Notes under the pieces: model-generated
Seen by the model: only the letters and a program-made list of their open reading frames with translations
What the model was told of the DNA's origin: nothing
Databases searched by the model: none
Program-made: the position numbers and the translations under genes
NCBI RefSeq assembly: GCF_047237965.1
Contig: NZ_JBDFLX010000001.1
Coordinates: 1,550,001 to 1,614,000 of the forward strand
DNA: 64,000 nucleotides
Source of the DNA: Noviherbaspirillum_A sp047237965
GTDB taxonomy: Bacteria > Pseudomonadota > Gammaproteobacteria > Burkholderiales > Burkholderiaceae_D
Direction of reading: 5' to 3'
Shown: piece by piece, positions 52,186 to 61,168 of the stretch
How the letters are laid out: each line of letters starts with the position of its first letter
Position numbering within the stretch: the first letter of the stretch is position 1

Positions 52186-53228
52186 GGCTTTGTTGCAAAA
52201 ATAAGATAAAGCAGAGTTTGGCTTTGTGCCGGCGGAATTATGGCATCGTGACCGTAATAGGCGTGCCAAGACGCGTAAAGCGATTTAACACGGCGGCACG
52301 GACTTGCAGCTCAGCGACCTGGCGGTCGAAGTCACGCGCCATGATGGGTTCCCCAAGCAGCTTGAAGCAGCGCATCTTGGTTTCTACCAAACTTCGTCGG
52401 TGGTAACCACTCCACCTCTTCCAAATAGTCCGTCCCAAGCAGCGTGTGGTTCGCAAGATCTCATTGCGCGCCGCGGCACCAGTCCGGTTCGTCTTCCATG
52501 GCTTGGCATTCTTCCGGGTCGGAATGATGGCATCCGCATGGCGTAACGCGATGGCCTCATGGCAGTCCTTCGTATCGTAGGCGCCATCACCGCTGACGCT
52601 GGCAATGGCCTCTTCCAGAGGAATCTGATCCAATAGGTTGGGAAGCATAGGGGCGTCACCGATGCTGTTGTGAGTTACTTCCATGGCCCGTATCTCAAGC
52701 GTGGCGGCATCGATGCCGAGATGGACCTTGCGCCATTGGCGACGGTAATCGGCACCATGCTTCTTCGTCTTCCATTCACCTTCGCCCAGCATCTTGATGC
52801 CAGTGCTGTCGACCAGCAGATGCAGGCCGATCGTAGTGGGTGCGACTTCAATAGCAACCTGCAATGTCTTTTGCCGCCGGCTCACGATGCTGTAATCCGG
52901 AACAGGCCAATCCAGGCCTGCCAGCCCGAGTAGGCTTTGCGCGATACCCATGGCTTGGCGTAGCGGCAAGCTGAACAGGCACTTGATACTCAGACAGAAC
53001 TGGATCGCTTCGTCACTGAAGCTCGGACTGCGGCCGCGCTTGCCACTTGCCTGGCCATGCCAGTTCATGGCGGGATCGAGCCAGATAAGCAGCGAGCCGC
53101 GCGCCTTTAATGACGCGTTGTATGCCTTCCAGTTCGTCGTTCTGTACTTCTCAGGAGCGGGTTTCATGCGCCCAGCCTACCCGAGCTGCCTCCAATGTGC
53201 TGGACGGCGTGATTTGCGCAACAAAGCC
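52186..53228. mobile_element. Insertion sequence, IS5 family, IS903 subgroup (1043 bp)
   Basis: The terminal inverted repeats begin GGCTTTGTTGC at both ends and continue with mismatches to about 17 bp. Perfect 9-bp target duplications flank the element, the duplication length of the IS903 subgroup. The total length is close to IS903 (about 1.06 kb). It carries one intact transposase gene on the minus strand. The undamaged repeats and duplication indicate a recent insertion. Confidence 0.93.
52238..53167 (-). CDS. IS5-family (IS903-like) DDE transposase
   Basis: A 309-residue transposase, near the length of IS903 (307). The family pattern TTNWKAYNASLKARG is at the start. The DDE triad is seen as LVDSTGIK (D120), SGDGAYDT (D194) and YHRRSLVETKM (E262). 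No frameshift or stop is present, so it should be functional. It cuts and joins the element ends at new sites. Confidence 0.95.
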   Translation of the reverse strand: MKPAPEKYRTTNWKAYNASLKARGSLLIWLDPAMNWHGQASGKRGRSPSFSDEAIQFCLSIKCLFSLPLRQAMGIAQSLLGLAGLDWPVPDYSIVSRRQKTLQVAIEVAPTTIGLHLLVDSTGIKMLGEGEWKTKKHGADYRRQWRKVHLGIDAATLEIRAMEVTHNSIGDAPMLPNLLDQIPLEEAIASVSGDGAYDTKDCHEAIALRHADAIIPTRKNAKPWKTNRTGAAARNEILRTTRCLGRTIWKRWSGYHRRSLVETKMRCFKLLGEPIMARDFDRQVAELQVRAAVLNRFTRLGTPITVTMP

Positions 53229-53237
53229 CATCGCGGT
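53229..53237. repeat. Right target-site duplication of the IS5-family element
   Basis: CATCGCGGT directly after the element, identical to 52177-52185. Confidence 0.9.
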
Positions 53238-53725
53238 CTCAAAGGGCCAAGCTTTAGTAGTGATGAGGTGATACGCAAGATTGTTCACTCGCCGGATTTC
53301 TTCGGTGTCATAGCCCTCGGCCATATGGTCCTGCTCATCAGCGTCAATCGTTTCGAGTTGGAATAATGCTAATAAGCTCGCGAGAGCCAACGGTTCGCCT
53401 GGGGTGGACATTGGCTCTCTTGACGAGGCTGGTACGGAAGATGTGCAGGCCCGCTCGACATTATCCTCGGCCATATCGGAAAGATATCTAGCAAGGGAAA
53501 TTGGGAATGGCGCACTCGGTATAGTCATCCGTGCGGAACCCGGTACATTGTGATGAATGTTTTCTTGAAGCGAACTGACAAAACCGCCAAAAGCCGAAGC
53601 GAGCTTATCGCAATTGCGCTCAGACGGTACTGACAAAACCGGCGAAAGAGGAATTTCTGCAGTTTTGTCGATACCAGTGGCCCACTTTTCAAGCAAATGG
53701 GCTTCGGCACGGGCGATCCAGTCGA

Positions 53726-55408
53726 TCACGAACGGCTTCCCTCTTTTTTGGACTGTACCTGCGGGTTGATCAAATAGATAACGGTCGGCCGGCCCGTATC
53801 GCCCTGATGCTGGATCGGCTTGACCCATCCGGCTTCTTCCAGCAGGCTGAGAGCGCTCTCAACCTGTTTCGGTGCTGCTAAACTGCCCCACCCCTTGCGA
53901 TGGACATCGCGCGCCGTAAAGCCATTGTCGAGCTTGCCTTCAGCCAGCCGCCGGCTCAGCACCTGCGCCGCCGTCATGGTGGCGGCCTCCGTCATCGCGT
54001 AAATGCGACGAGCGTGACTTTCCAAGTATGCGCAATAGGCCGCTGCCTGCAGGGCGATATCTTCTTTGATATGACCGACATGCCCCTCGACCAAATGGAA
54101 AATCAGCGCTAGCGAGCAAAACAGCTTTTCGTATTTCGCCAGGTGCTGGCGCATCAAGGGATTCGTTTCCCGGACGATACGGTGATACAAGTCTTCGCTC
54201 CACGCAATGAAGACTTTCTGAGCAGCGTCATCAAAACTGAAATAAGGCAACTTGACATGGTCATTGGCCCGCGTAGCACCGTCCATAACCGGGTCGAAGC
54301 TGGCCAAGTGATCAAAGATGGCGCGCATAGCGGCACGCGACTCCTTGGCCGGAGTGCGGTCATGCCAGGCCCACGGCACTGGATCAGGATAAACTAATAC
54401 CTGAAATCGCTGAATGCGGCCGTCATTGTCGAGGGAATTCACAATTCCACCGAGATACTGGGTCAACAGATCAGGCTGAATGCCGCCGAATACACTCAGG
54501 CACAAATTCTGCACATACTTGCTGCCCCGTCCGATGCGATCAATGTGAAAACTGTTTGATCCGTTCCAGCTTTCAAGATAAAAGGCGCGGTCGCCTTCGT
54601 GGCCGGTCTTGTCCCAGCTGCTCAATAGACCGGTCAACTCATCGCGTAATACTAGAAGGCCAGCTGGATTCGTCGTCAGCAAGTCACCCAACTTTTCAGT
54701 CGTGGCATCGTTGCATTTGAAGCGCCGCTGATACGGCTCCACCGGGGCTTGCAGCGCTGCCAGATTGCGCTTGGCCGTCGCAAGCCGATTATTGTTTTCG
54801 TGGGCATCGCCATCGGCCGCGATCGCGTCCTTCATATCCTTTTCGATCGCCTTTTTATAAGCGTCATGAGCGGCCTTTTCAGCCGTATAGGCAGCCAATT
54901 TGTTAGCCAGCTTGACTGCTTCGACAGCCTCAAGCCGGTCCAGGTCATTCATCGCCACGCTGATGGCCGGGGTCTTTTTGGTAGACGGCTCGCCTACGAT
55001 ACCGCCCCACAAATTAGGCACGACGAGCCAGCCGTCGTCCAGGGCTTTGGGCTTCACGGCGGTACGCGCGCCGATGATGGAACCGAGTGCGGTGATCAAC
55101 GCCGCAGCGATATAGTCTGGGGAACACGGCATGCGACTAGCCTCGTCGAATACGAAGTCTGCCAGACGCCTGGGCAGTAATGCGACCGATAACGGTACAA
55201 CCGGCTGCAGCTCAGCGACAATAGCTTGAGGGGTGGACCAGCCCAAGGACGCTTCGCCTTCCGGGCGAACCGACAGGTGTTCCGGCTTCGTTGACACACT
55301 ATCCGAGATTGCCGACAGCGACGAGCGAAATATCTCTTCGGCATCGCTGGGCGCAAACCGTGCATCGCATTGAAAGTCACTATTCTCAGCAACATTGAGA
55401 TTATGCAT
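53726..55408 (-). CDS. DUF3987 (YfjI-type) protein of a satellite replication module
   Basis: A 560-residue protein of the DUF3987 family, found in prophages and P4-like satellites near replication genes. A primase/helicase-associated P-loop-like region is seen in NLWGGIVGEPSTKKTPAI near residues 130-150, and RDELTGLLSSWDKTGHEGDR follows. The C-terminus has a winged-helix-like segment (FTARDVHRKGWGSLAAPKQVESAL). ATG 55408 has AAGGAG upstream. It overlaps the next gene by GTGA, so is part of an operon. A role in replication initiation is inferred from family context. Confidence 0.8.
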   Translation of the reverse strand: MHNLNVAENSDFQCDARFAPSDAEEIFRSSLSAISDSVSTKPEHLSVRPEGEASLGWSTPQAIVAELQPVVPLSVALLPRRLADFVFDEASRMPCSPDYIAAALITALGSIIGARTAVKPKALDDGWLVVPNLWGGIVGEPSTKKTPAISVAMNDLDRLEAVEAVKLANKLAAYTAEKAAHDAYKKAIEKDMKDAIAADGDAHENNNRLATAKRNLAALQAPVEPYQRRFKCNDATTEKLGDLLTTNPAGLLVLRDELTGLLSSWDKTGHEGDRAFYLESWNGSNSFHIDRIGRGSKYVQNLCLSVFGGIQPDLLTQYLGGIVNSLDNDGRIQRFQVLVYPDPVPWAWHDRTPAKESRAAMRAIFDHLASFDPVMDGATRANDHVKLPYFSFDDAAQKVFIAWSEDLYHRIVRETNPLMRQHLAKYEKLFCSLALIFHLVEGHVGHIKEDIALQAAAYCAYLESHARRIYAMTEAATMTAAQVLSRRLAEGKLDNGFTARDVHRKGWGSLAAPKQVESALSLLEEAGWVKPIQHQGDTGRPTVIYLINPQVQSKKEGSRS

Positions 55409-55531
55409 TTTTAAAAAACTCCTTTCCGCTGTCCGGCAGTGATTGATCAGGAATCACTGCCGGATATGCCCTCATGAGTTCGGGCTTAAAATGTGTTGCT
55501 CATACCAAAGCCAAGCAGGCTTGATCGGACC

Positions 55532-55960
55532 CTAGAAGGGAAAATCATCAAAAGTAGGCCCAGCGCAGCTTTTCGAGTTAGGGCTTTTCGGAGCGGAATG
55601 TTGTGGGCAGGTGGGCGGGTAGTGGTGAGCCTCGACAAGTATACGGAGCTCGTTTGAGATGTACTCGCTCAGCTCCATGCTGAATCCGGCATGGTAGGAG
55701 TCGTACCAGTGGAGGTAATCTGTAATCTTTTCAGCGTGACTGCAAATGGCCCAACAGTCGTCAAACCTTTTGCTTGCGTGCTGTGGAAACCGATTGCGCT
55801 GCCAGACACTGAGGTCGTGCTTGTCCGGCGTCTCAAGCCAAAGGAGCGCATCGCAACGGCCGGCCCGGTACATATACGGATTGGGCTCGAATGCACCGGA
55901 CTCTGATTTGTTCATAGCCGAAGCAGTAAATGTGCGGGGAGTAGCGGTCGATGTCGTCAT
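55532..55960 (-). CDS. Hypothetical protein with an SSB-like acidic C-terminal tail
   Basis: A 142-residue protein starting at ATG 55960 with AAAGGAAAA upstream. It is rich in aromatic and charged residues (DALLWLETPDKHDL, ICSHAEKITDYLHWYDSYH). The last residues are PTFDDFPF, which resembles the C-terminal peptide of single-strand-binding proteins (DDxPF), the docking site for PriA, RecQ and other repair enzymes. No OB-fold is recognised. It lies 120 bases upstream of the DUF3987 gene. Confidence 0.6.
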   Translation of the reverse strand: MTTSTATPRTFTASAMNKSESGAFEPNPYMYRAGRCDALLWLETPDKHDLSVWQRNRFPQHASKRFDDCWAICSHAEKITDYLHWYDSYHAGFSMELSEYISNELRILVEAHHYPPTCPQHSAPKSPNSKSCAGPTFDDFPF

Positions 55961-56134
55961 TTTTCGTTTTCCTTTCAATGGTGGATCTACCAAGAATGTT
56001 TTGCACCAAGCAGCCGGCTAAGTGCTGTCGAGTGCGGTTGTTGCCCAACGTCAGACAGCGACGTGGATGAAATTGGCTGTTTCGGGCACAAGCATGGGCA
56101 ACCCAGTTACCCACGTCCACATTGCGCAACCTAT

Positions 56135-56470
56135 TTATTCCAGCTTCTGCGGGTCCTTCTCCAGAGTCGCATGGAGCCGCTCCAATACGCCGTCGAAGCC
56201 GTGGTTATAGACGAGTTGCTGAAGGAAATTGGTGAAAGGAGTGTCGCTACAGATGGCTTGCGAGCCGTCAGCCTCCTGCTTGTCGAGATACGCTACAGCT
56301 GCCTTGAATTGCTCTTTACGGAAAAGAAACAAAGGCGTGTCTATAGCTGTTTCCACCAATGTACGAGCATCACACTCACCGATCGATTTCAAGTGGGCGA
56401 ATCTGGCAGCCAAACTCGCATTGTCGGAATCGGCGATCGCAGTTTCGATGGTTTTCATCAGGTTTTGCAT
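56135..56470 (-). CDS. Hypothetical protein, 111 aa
   Basis: A mostly helical protein (NLMKTIETAIADSDNASLA, LFRKEQFKAAVAYLDKQ) with a clear ribosome site (AAAGGAAG) before ATG 56470. It lies 2 bases after the stop of the preceding 112-residue gene, so is cotranscribed. No family is recognised. Confidence 0.65.
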   Translation of the reverse strand: MQNLMKTIETAIADSDNASLAARFAHLKSIGECDARTLVETAIDTPLFLFRKEQFKAAVAYLDKQEADGSQAICSDTPFTNFLQQLVYNHGFDGVLERLHATLEKDPQKLE

Positions 56471-56472
56471 GA

Positions 56473-56811
56473 TTACTTCCTTTCAAGGTGTTTTTGGATT
56501 GCGCGAAGAAAGCCACGAATGTTCGTCATTCGTTCGACGCCGAGCTTTTTAGGAATCAGTGGTAGCAATGCCCAATACAACTCGTCCGGGTGGGCGTAGT
56601 AGTGGCAGACTTTGTCGAGGGCCGCCGCCGCTGCCTGTTCGCCGCTCATATGGGCCATGGACAGGTCCGGTATCTGGATCGGAGCGTTATCAGGAGGCGC
56701 CACCGTTATCGGCATAACGCCAGGGTCGGACACCTCCTGTTTTGTTGCGGCGTCGCAGGCGTCCATGGCGTCGGTTGCATCGCCTGCGGGAAGTTTGGTT
56801 TGAATTGTCAT
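56473..56811 (-). CDS. Hypothetical protein, 112 aa
   Basis: Acidic N-terminal half of low complexity, then a compact helical part (SGEQAAAAALDKVCHYYAHPDELYWALLPLIP). ATG 56811 has AAGGGGAG upstream. It is the second gene of the minus-strand satellite operon. No family is recognised. Confidence 0.65.
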   Translation of the reverse strand: MTIQTKLPAGDATDAMDACDAATKQEVSDPGVMPITVAPPDNAPIQIPDLSMAHMSGEQAAAAALDKVCHYYAHPDELYWALLPLIPKKLGVERMTNIRGFLRAIQKHLERK

Positions 56812-56829
56812 TTGCTCTCCCCTTGTTAA

Positions 56830-57162
56830 TTAGCGTTTAGGCGCTTCGGGAAAGCTCGGCATGGTCGCGCAAGAATCTGCCGGGTCCGGCACAGGCTTGG
56901 CCTGGACACACAGGTCGATGACGTGTGGGGATTGCGCTATTATCTTTTGTGCGTCTGCCTGGCGCGATTTGGCGGCGCAACGCTCCAAGTAAGCATCCAG
57001 TTCATCCTCGAAAAATACCGTGGTGCGGGGACCAAGTTTGAACGGACGCGGAAAATCTGGCTCGGTGTTGATCTTGAGCCAGACCGTCGAAACACCGATG
57101 TCGAGTTTTTTGGCGCTGGCGCCAATGCGGAGCGTTTTCCGTGGTGGGGTGTGCTGAACCAT
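56830..57162 (-). CDS. AlpA-type helix-turn-helix regulator
   Basis: A 110-residue protein. SAKKLDIGVSTVWLKI followed by FPRPFKLGPRTTVFFEDELDAYL is the AlpA/phage-regulatory HTH pattern, with the typical FPxPxxLG motif. AlpA proteins control integrase or satellite genes. ATG 57162 has AGGAGG upstream. It is the first gene of the operon leading to DUF3987. Confidence 0.82.
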   Translation of the reverse strand: MVQHTPPRKTLRIGASAKKLDIGVSTVWLKINTEPDFPRPFKLGPRTTVFFEDELDAYLERCAAKSRQADAQKIIAQSPHVIDLCVQAKPVPDPADSCATMPSFPEAPKR

Positions 57163-57469
57163 GTTGCCCTCCTATGGGCTGTGTTAAACATGGTTCTTAT
57201 CGTGTTGGGATATTTGGCAGGTGCAAGCGGGTTGTCGATATATCCCACTGGAGAATGTCAAACTGGACACTGCGGATGGAAAGATGGACGCCAACGATGA
57301 TCCATTGATTGCATAACTTGCAGTAGTTCCGACTTAATCGGACAAGAAGTTTCAGAATACAAACTTCCGAGTTCGACCGAGGCTAATGGAATGGTCGCCC
57401 CTTCCCGAAACGGCATCAGAGTGCCACAGTGGAAAGCGCGACGATCCACTAACCGAGAGGGGCGACGAA

Positions 57470-58516
57470 ATGCAGATTACAACAGTCGGGCTTGATCTGG
57501 CAAAGAATGTCATACAGGTACATGCAGTAAATCAGCATGGCAAGGCAGTGCTGAAAAAGTCATTGAAGCGCGATCAGGTATTGCCTCTCTTCGCTAACCT
57601 GACGCCATGCCTGATCGGCATTGAAGCGTGCAGCAGTGCCCATTATTGGGCCAGGAAACTACAGGCAGTGGGGCATACCGTCAGGCTAATGGCACCTCAA
57701 TTCGTGAAACCGTACGTCAAGACGAATAAGAACGATGCTGCCGATGCCGAGGCGATCTGCGAAGCAGTAGGCAGGCCGAACATGCGCTTCGTACCGATCA
57801 AGAATGTGGAACAGCAGGCAGTGCTCTCTCTGCATCGCGCACGGCAGAGTTTCGTCAAGGCGCGTACGGCTCAGGCCAATCAAATCCGTGGGCTGTTGAG
57901 CGAATACGGCATCATCTTGCCTCAGGGAATAAGCCAGATCGTCCAACGCCTGCCTGCTATTCTGGATAATACCGAATTCGATTTGCCAGCCGTCTTTCGC
58001 CATTTGGTGCAGCGCCTGGTAGAGCATTTGAAGGAACTCGATCGCCAGGTGGGCGAACTGGAACTGCAAATCCAGATCTGGCATCGGGAGAACGACGTCA
58101 GCAGGAAATTGGCAAACATTCCTGGTATTGGCGCCATCACAGCAAGCGCAATGGTGGCCTCGATTGGCGATGCCCAGTTTTTTAAGAATGGTCGTCAGTT
58201 AGCTGCCTGGCTGGGGCTGGTGCCGCGACAGCATTCAAGTGGAGGCAAGCCAACTCTTCTGGGGATTAGCAAGCGTGGTGATCCGTATTTAAGGACGCTC
58301 CTGATTCAAGGCGCCCGAGCCGTTTTGCGAGTGGCAGAACGCAAAGCCAATTATGCTGGTAGCTGGCTGGCCAACTTGCTGGGACGACGAAACCAGAACG
58401 TCGCAGCCGTCGCGCTAGCCAATAAGAATGCACGCATTATTTGGGCGCTCCTGGCGCATGACCAAGATTACAAAGCGGGCTTGCACGCAGCGGGGATATC
58501 AAGTGACGACTCGTAA
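57470..58516 (+). CDS. IS110-family (IS1111-type) transposase
   Basis: A 348-residue recombinase starting at ATG 57470 (MQITTVGLDLAKN) with GAGGGG upstream. The N-terminal DEDD RuvC-like domain has GLDLAKN, GIEACSSAHYWARKL and KNDAADAEAICEA. The C-terminal Tnp_20 domain has IPGIGAITASAMVASIGD and LGLVPRQHSSGGKPTLLGISKRGD, including the catalytic serine. The reading frame is intact. These enzymes are guided by a bridge RNA. Confidence 0.95.
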   Translation: MQITTVGLDLAKNVIQVHAVNQHGKAVLKKSLKRDQVLPLFANLTPCLIGIEACSSAHYWARKLQAVGHTVRLMAPQFVKPYVKTNKNDAADAEAICEAVGRPNMRFVPIKNVEQQAVLSLHRARQSFVKARTAQANQIRGLLSEYGIILPQGISQIVQRLPAILDNTEFDLPAVFRHLVQRLVEHLKELDRQVGELELQIQIWHRENDVSRKLANIPGIGAITASAMVASIGDAQFFKNGRQLAAWLGLVPRQHSSGGKPTLLGISKRGDPYLRTLLIQGARAVLRVAERKANYAGSWLANLLGRRNQNVAAVALANKNARIIWALLAHDQDYKAGLHAAGISSDDS

Positions 58517-58786
58517 TACCGAAGATACAACGTTATTAAATTACCATTCTTACCAAGTTTGAAGGAGCACTCCACCAATTGCACAGGCAATCATGACGTG
58601 ATGGCGAGCTAGGTCAGACCGTGGCAGGTCAAACCTACTTTACACAAGGAGCGCAAAGCTCGAGAGGCTGTTTAGGAACCTGCCAGCATATTCCATCAGG
58701 GACAGAGGCGACGGCCTCAATCAAAGTCCGGATCTATGGCTGCAATCTTCACCTACTCACTTCATTGACTGATGGCTTGGCAAAAC
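58517..58786 (+). ncRNA. Probable bridge-RNA region of the IS1111-type element
   Basis: The 270 bp between the transposase stop and the right inverted repeat are non-coding. In IS1111-subgroup elements the bridge RNA that specifies target and donor is encoded in this right end. The exact RNA ends and loops were not determined. Confidence 0.4.
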
Positions 58787-58801
58787 AGGGGCGACCATCT
58801 A

Positions 58802-59100
58802 TGTGTAAAAACGTGAACGCTCCGCACGGCCCATGCTGCTTTACCTCACTGGCGCAGCAAAGTAACCTTTTCGCATGTGGTTAGATATGCTGGACCTTGC
58901 GTAAATTTGTGGGCCTTGTTTGTTTTTACACAGCCTGGACCCAAAGCTGCCATTCAAAAATCCGTTGCCATTGACCTAACTGCGATTGCTAGGCCCATTT
59001 TAAAGCCGCTTTTCACTTCGAAAACACCCATTTTGATTATGGGAACTTTCATGGCAGTTCAATCTAATGCACCGTTCGCTTACATGAACAGCATATTGCG
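58802..59100. other. Non-coding stretch right of the IS1111-type element
   Basis: About 300 bp with no credible gene or recognisable signal. Confidence 0.4.
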
Positions 59101-60303
59101 CTATTCATTCATAGTTAAATATAAGCCGTCTCCGTTATGGCCATCTTCGAAGTGAATCCAATATCGCTTGTCAAGTTTCTCAATCCGGTAAAAAAACTGC
59201 TTTTCTGACACTCTTCTCGCCGCGAGCTCTTCCATAAGCCGCCACTGCCACGCTGCCATCTCGATATGCATGCGCATTAGTCGCGCGTCCCAAGCCACAC
59301 GTCTCCCACCGCGAGAAATCTTGGGCAACCCAATACTTAGTAAGAACGCGCGCATGGCCATAAAATACTGCGCTGTGAGTCTGTGGACGGCTTCCACATT
59401 AGCGGGTATCGCATCCTCATTTACCGGATCCCAGAACTGGCCGACCACTCTATTATTGGGTTGCGCTTCATCGCGGCAGGCCAAGGACACCGCACACATG
59501 TACGCACCACCTGGCAGCGCATTGTGCGCCGGCGCGATCTGATTTTCGAATGCATCATTAATCAAGTCTCGATCGTTAATGCGAGTGTGTTGATTTATTT
59601 TCCTGTGTGTCCCTTTTGACTCAACGAAACACAACCCCACGCCAGTAGCGTTTGGAAGAGGGCTGAAACACAGAAAGTCCGGAGACAGTCCCGGTGCGAG
59701 TGCTGCCATGCCAGGTGAAAGTATCGGGAGCAGCGGCCCGTACAGACTGCGGTGAAATAGCCGTTGAACACCCCAAGCCTGTCTAGCCATGCACATTGCC
59801 ACCGTCTGCCCGAGCACAAAACTCAAATGCACTTTTTCTGTTGTCTCTATTTCAGACTGGGCAGGAGAAACTACCGGACCTGCTGCCGCGCCATTCGGAA
59901 AACCATAAATGGATTGCAGTAGAGGCGCTCTACTTTGGGCGTAGGTGCAGATTGCATAGACCTGTGCTAAGTTCGCAAGCGGCAGCATTTGTACCGCTGC
60001 AATAGTGCCGTAACCCGCCGTGACTGCATCGAAAATCATATGAGCCTTCGGCACATTAATCTCACTGTAGACATTAACACCGAGGATGGACTGCAGCAGT
60101 CCAACAGCAGCCGGCAGTTGCACAAGATCGAACTGGCCAGCTCCTCCTGGCGGCGGGTTGTTGAGGTTGAGTACCGGATTGTTATACAAGAGTCGCCAGT
60201 TCGGCGGCGCTACGCTTGCTGCTAGCGCAGCGCCGGCTGGCCCCGGCGGTATAGGTGCTGGCTTTCCCGTTGCGCAACTCGCATGGAACATCGCAAATAA
60301 CAT
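59101..60303 (-). CDS. Protein of unknown function with a possible PD-(D/E)xK nuclease motif
   Basis: A 400-residue protein with AAAGGG before ATG 60303. The N-terminal half is Pro/Ala/Leu-rich. The central region has SPDFLCFSPLP followed by GVGLCFVESKGTHR, that is D209 and E228-x-K230 on successive predicted strands, the arrangement of the PD-(D/E)xK nuclease core. The remainder is helical (LRFLTAQYF-like and RLMRMHIEMAAWQWRL). I recognise no named family. The setting beside RES and FRG genes suggests a defence or toxin role, which is inference. Confidence 0.6.
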   Translation of the reverse strand: MLFAMFHASCATGKPAPIPPGPAGAALAASVAPPNWRLLYNNPVLNLNNPPPGGAGQFDLVQLPAAVGLLQSILGVNVYSEINVPKAHMIFDAVTAGYGTIAAVQMLPLANLAQVYAICTYAQSRAPLLQSIYGFPNGAAAGPVVSPAQSEIETTEKVHLSFVLGQTVAMCMARQAWGVQRLFHRSLYGPLLPILSPGMAALAPGLSPDFLCFSPLPNATGVGLCFVESKGTHRKINQHTRINDRDLINDAFENQIAPAHNALPGGAYMCAVSLACRDEAQPNNRVVGQFWDPVNEDAIPANVEAVHRLTAQYFMAMRAFLLSIGLPKISRGGRRVAWDARLMRMHIEMAAWQWRLMEELAARRVSEKQFFYRIEKLDKRYWIHFEDGHNGDGLYLTMNE

Positions 60304-60430
60304 GTATGGCCCTTTAAATTAATCGGTCGGAGTATCATTGCACTGCACCATTGGCCGCTTATTAGCACGTCATGACGGTAGGTCTGGTATTGGCCGACTG
60401 CCGCCTAAGTCGAAACGGAGAAGATCGACC

Positions 60431-61168
60431 CTAAGCGGAAGTTGTCCAAGTTGCCTTTTTGAACGCAAAAGCTGGAGAGGGAGTAACACCCCATCCAGGG
60501 GTGGCAAGTCCTAGATCGATAGGCCCGAGAAAGAGTGCGACATTCCAACCAGGTTGATGGACAGTGCTGCCGTATGCAACTCCATCCAAGGCTCCGTCTG
60601 AAAACTCATAGTCGCGCATGAATTCGGTGACAACTTGAGAGGGTAAGTAATCGATGTGAACTTCGTTGTTGCGTGCAACCGGCTTCATTATGTCGTTAGC
60701 GAAGTCATGCAAGAAACTCAAAGTGAGGGCCTGCTTGCGAGGTTCCTCTGCGAATATGCCCGGTACAGGCGGCAGGTGCCGCAGGTCCAAAATCCGTATT
60801 GGTCGAATCGAGCGCCAGAGCCCTACCTTTGCTTGCTTCGTTCGTGTCTCCTTCAGCGCTGTGGTTGCCGATGAGGCGAGATAAAGCATCGGAATGCCTG
60901 CTGGATTCATGCGATTGCTCTGTAGGGCGAGCTTGAGAGGAGGAGGGCCGAAATCCGACGCTACCACGCGCTGACCTTTAGGAAGGTCTGTGCGCGCGCG
61001 CCAAAGGCTCAAACCGGCAGGAAGCTCCACAATTAAACCGAGTGCTTCACTTGCTTGGGCAATCCTACTTAGCAGTGATGCTGGGGTGAATGAATCTTGG
61101 TCATCCCTGCCATTATGATGAAAAAAAATCTCCGCTCGTGCTTTACGGTCTGGCAAAAAGATTCCCAA
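60431..61168 (-). pseudogene. RES-domain (NAD phosphorylase-like) part of a frameshifted HEPN/RES gene
   Basis: A 245-codon frame carrying the RES domain: SLWRARTDLPKG (conserved Arg), NRMNPAGIPMLYLASSATTALKE (Glu, broken here only by line length) and HIDYLPSQVVTEF with STVHQPG (Ser). RES toxins degrade NAD+. It overlaps the N-terminal piece in another frame and joins it at an A8 tract (61121-61128), where one extra base would restore a single 376-residue protein. No start codon of its own is well placed. Confidence 0.75.

Larger units (their letters stand above)
52081..53729 (-). pseudogene. Hypothetical gene downstream of the DUF3987 gene, interrupted by the IS5-family element
   Basis: On the minus strand a frame starts at GTG 53729, overlapping the DUF3987 stop by GTGA. 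It runs to the element at 53229, where it reads WPFETAM. Removing the element and one 9-bp target copy joins it in frame to DKAAEWVVSHSKHSEERDF and the stop at 52081. The restored frame is exactly 597 nt, 198 residues. The protein (IDWIARAEAHLLEKW at the start) matches no family I know and probably belonged to the satellite replication operon. At present it ends after 192 codons inside the element. Confidence 0.7.
57384..58801 (+). mobile_element. Insertion sequence, IS110 family, IS1111 subgroup
   Basis: Exact 12-bp subterminal inverted repeats ATGGTCGCCCCT (57391-57402) and AGGGGCGACCAT (58787-58798) bracket one transposase gene. Subterminal inverted repeats are diagnostic of the IS1111 subgroup. 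The outer ends are estimated from the usual few bases beyond each repeat, so the boundaries may be off by several bases. No target duplication is expected. Confidence 0.8.

Noticed and set aside
58877..59155. 92-codon plus-strand frame right of the IS1111-type element
   Set aside because: Overlaps the end of the minus-strand gene at 59101, no ribosome site and no protein-like features.
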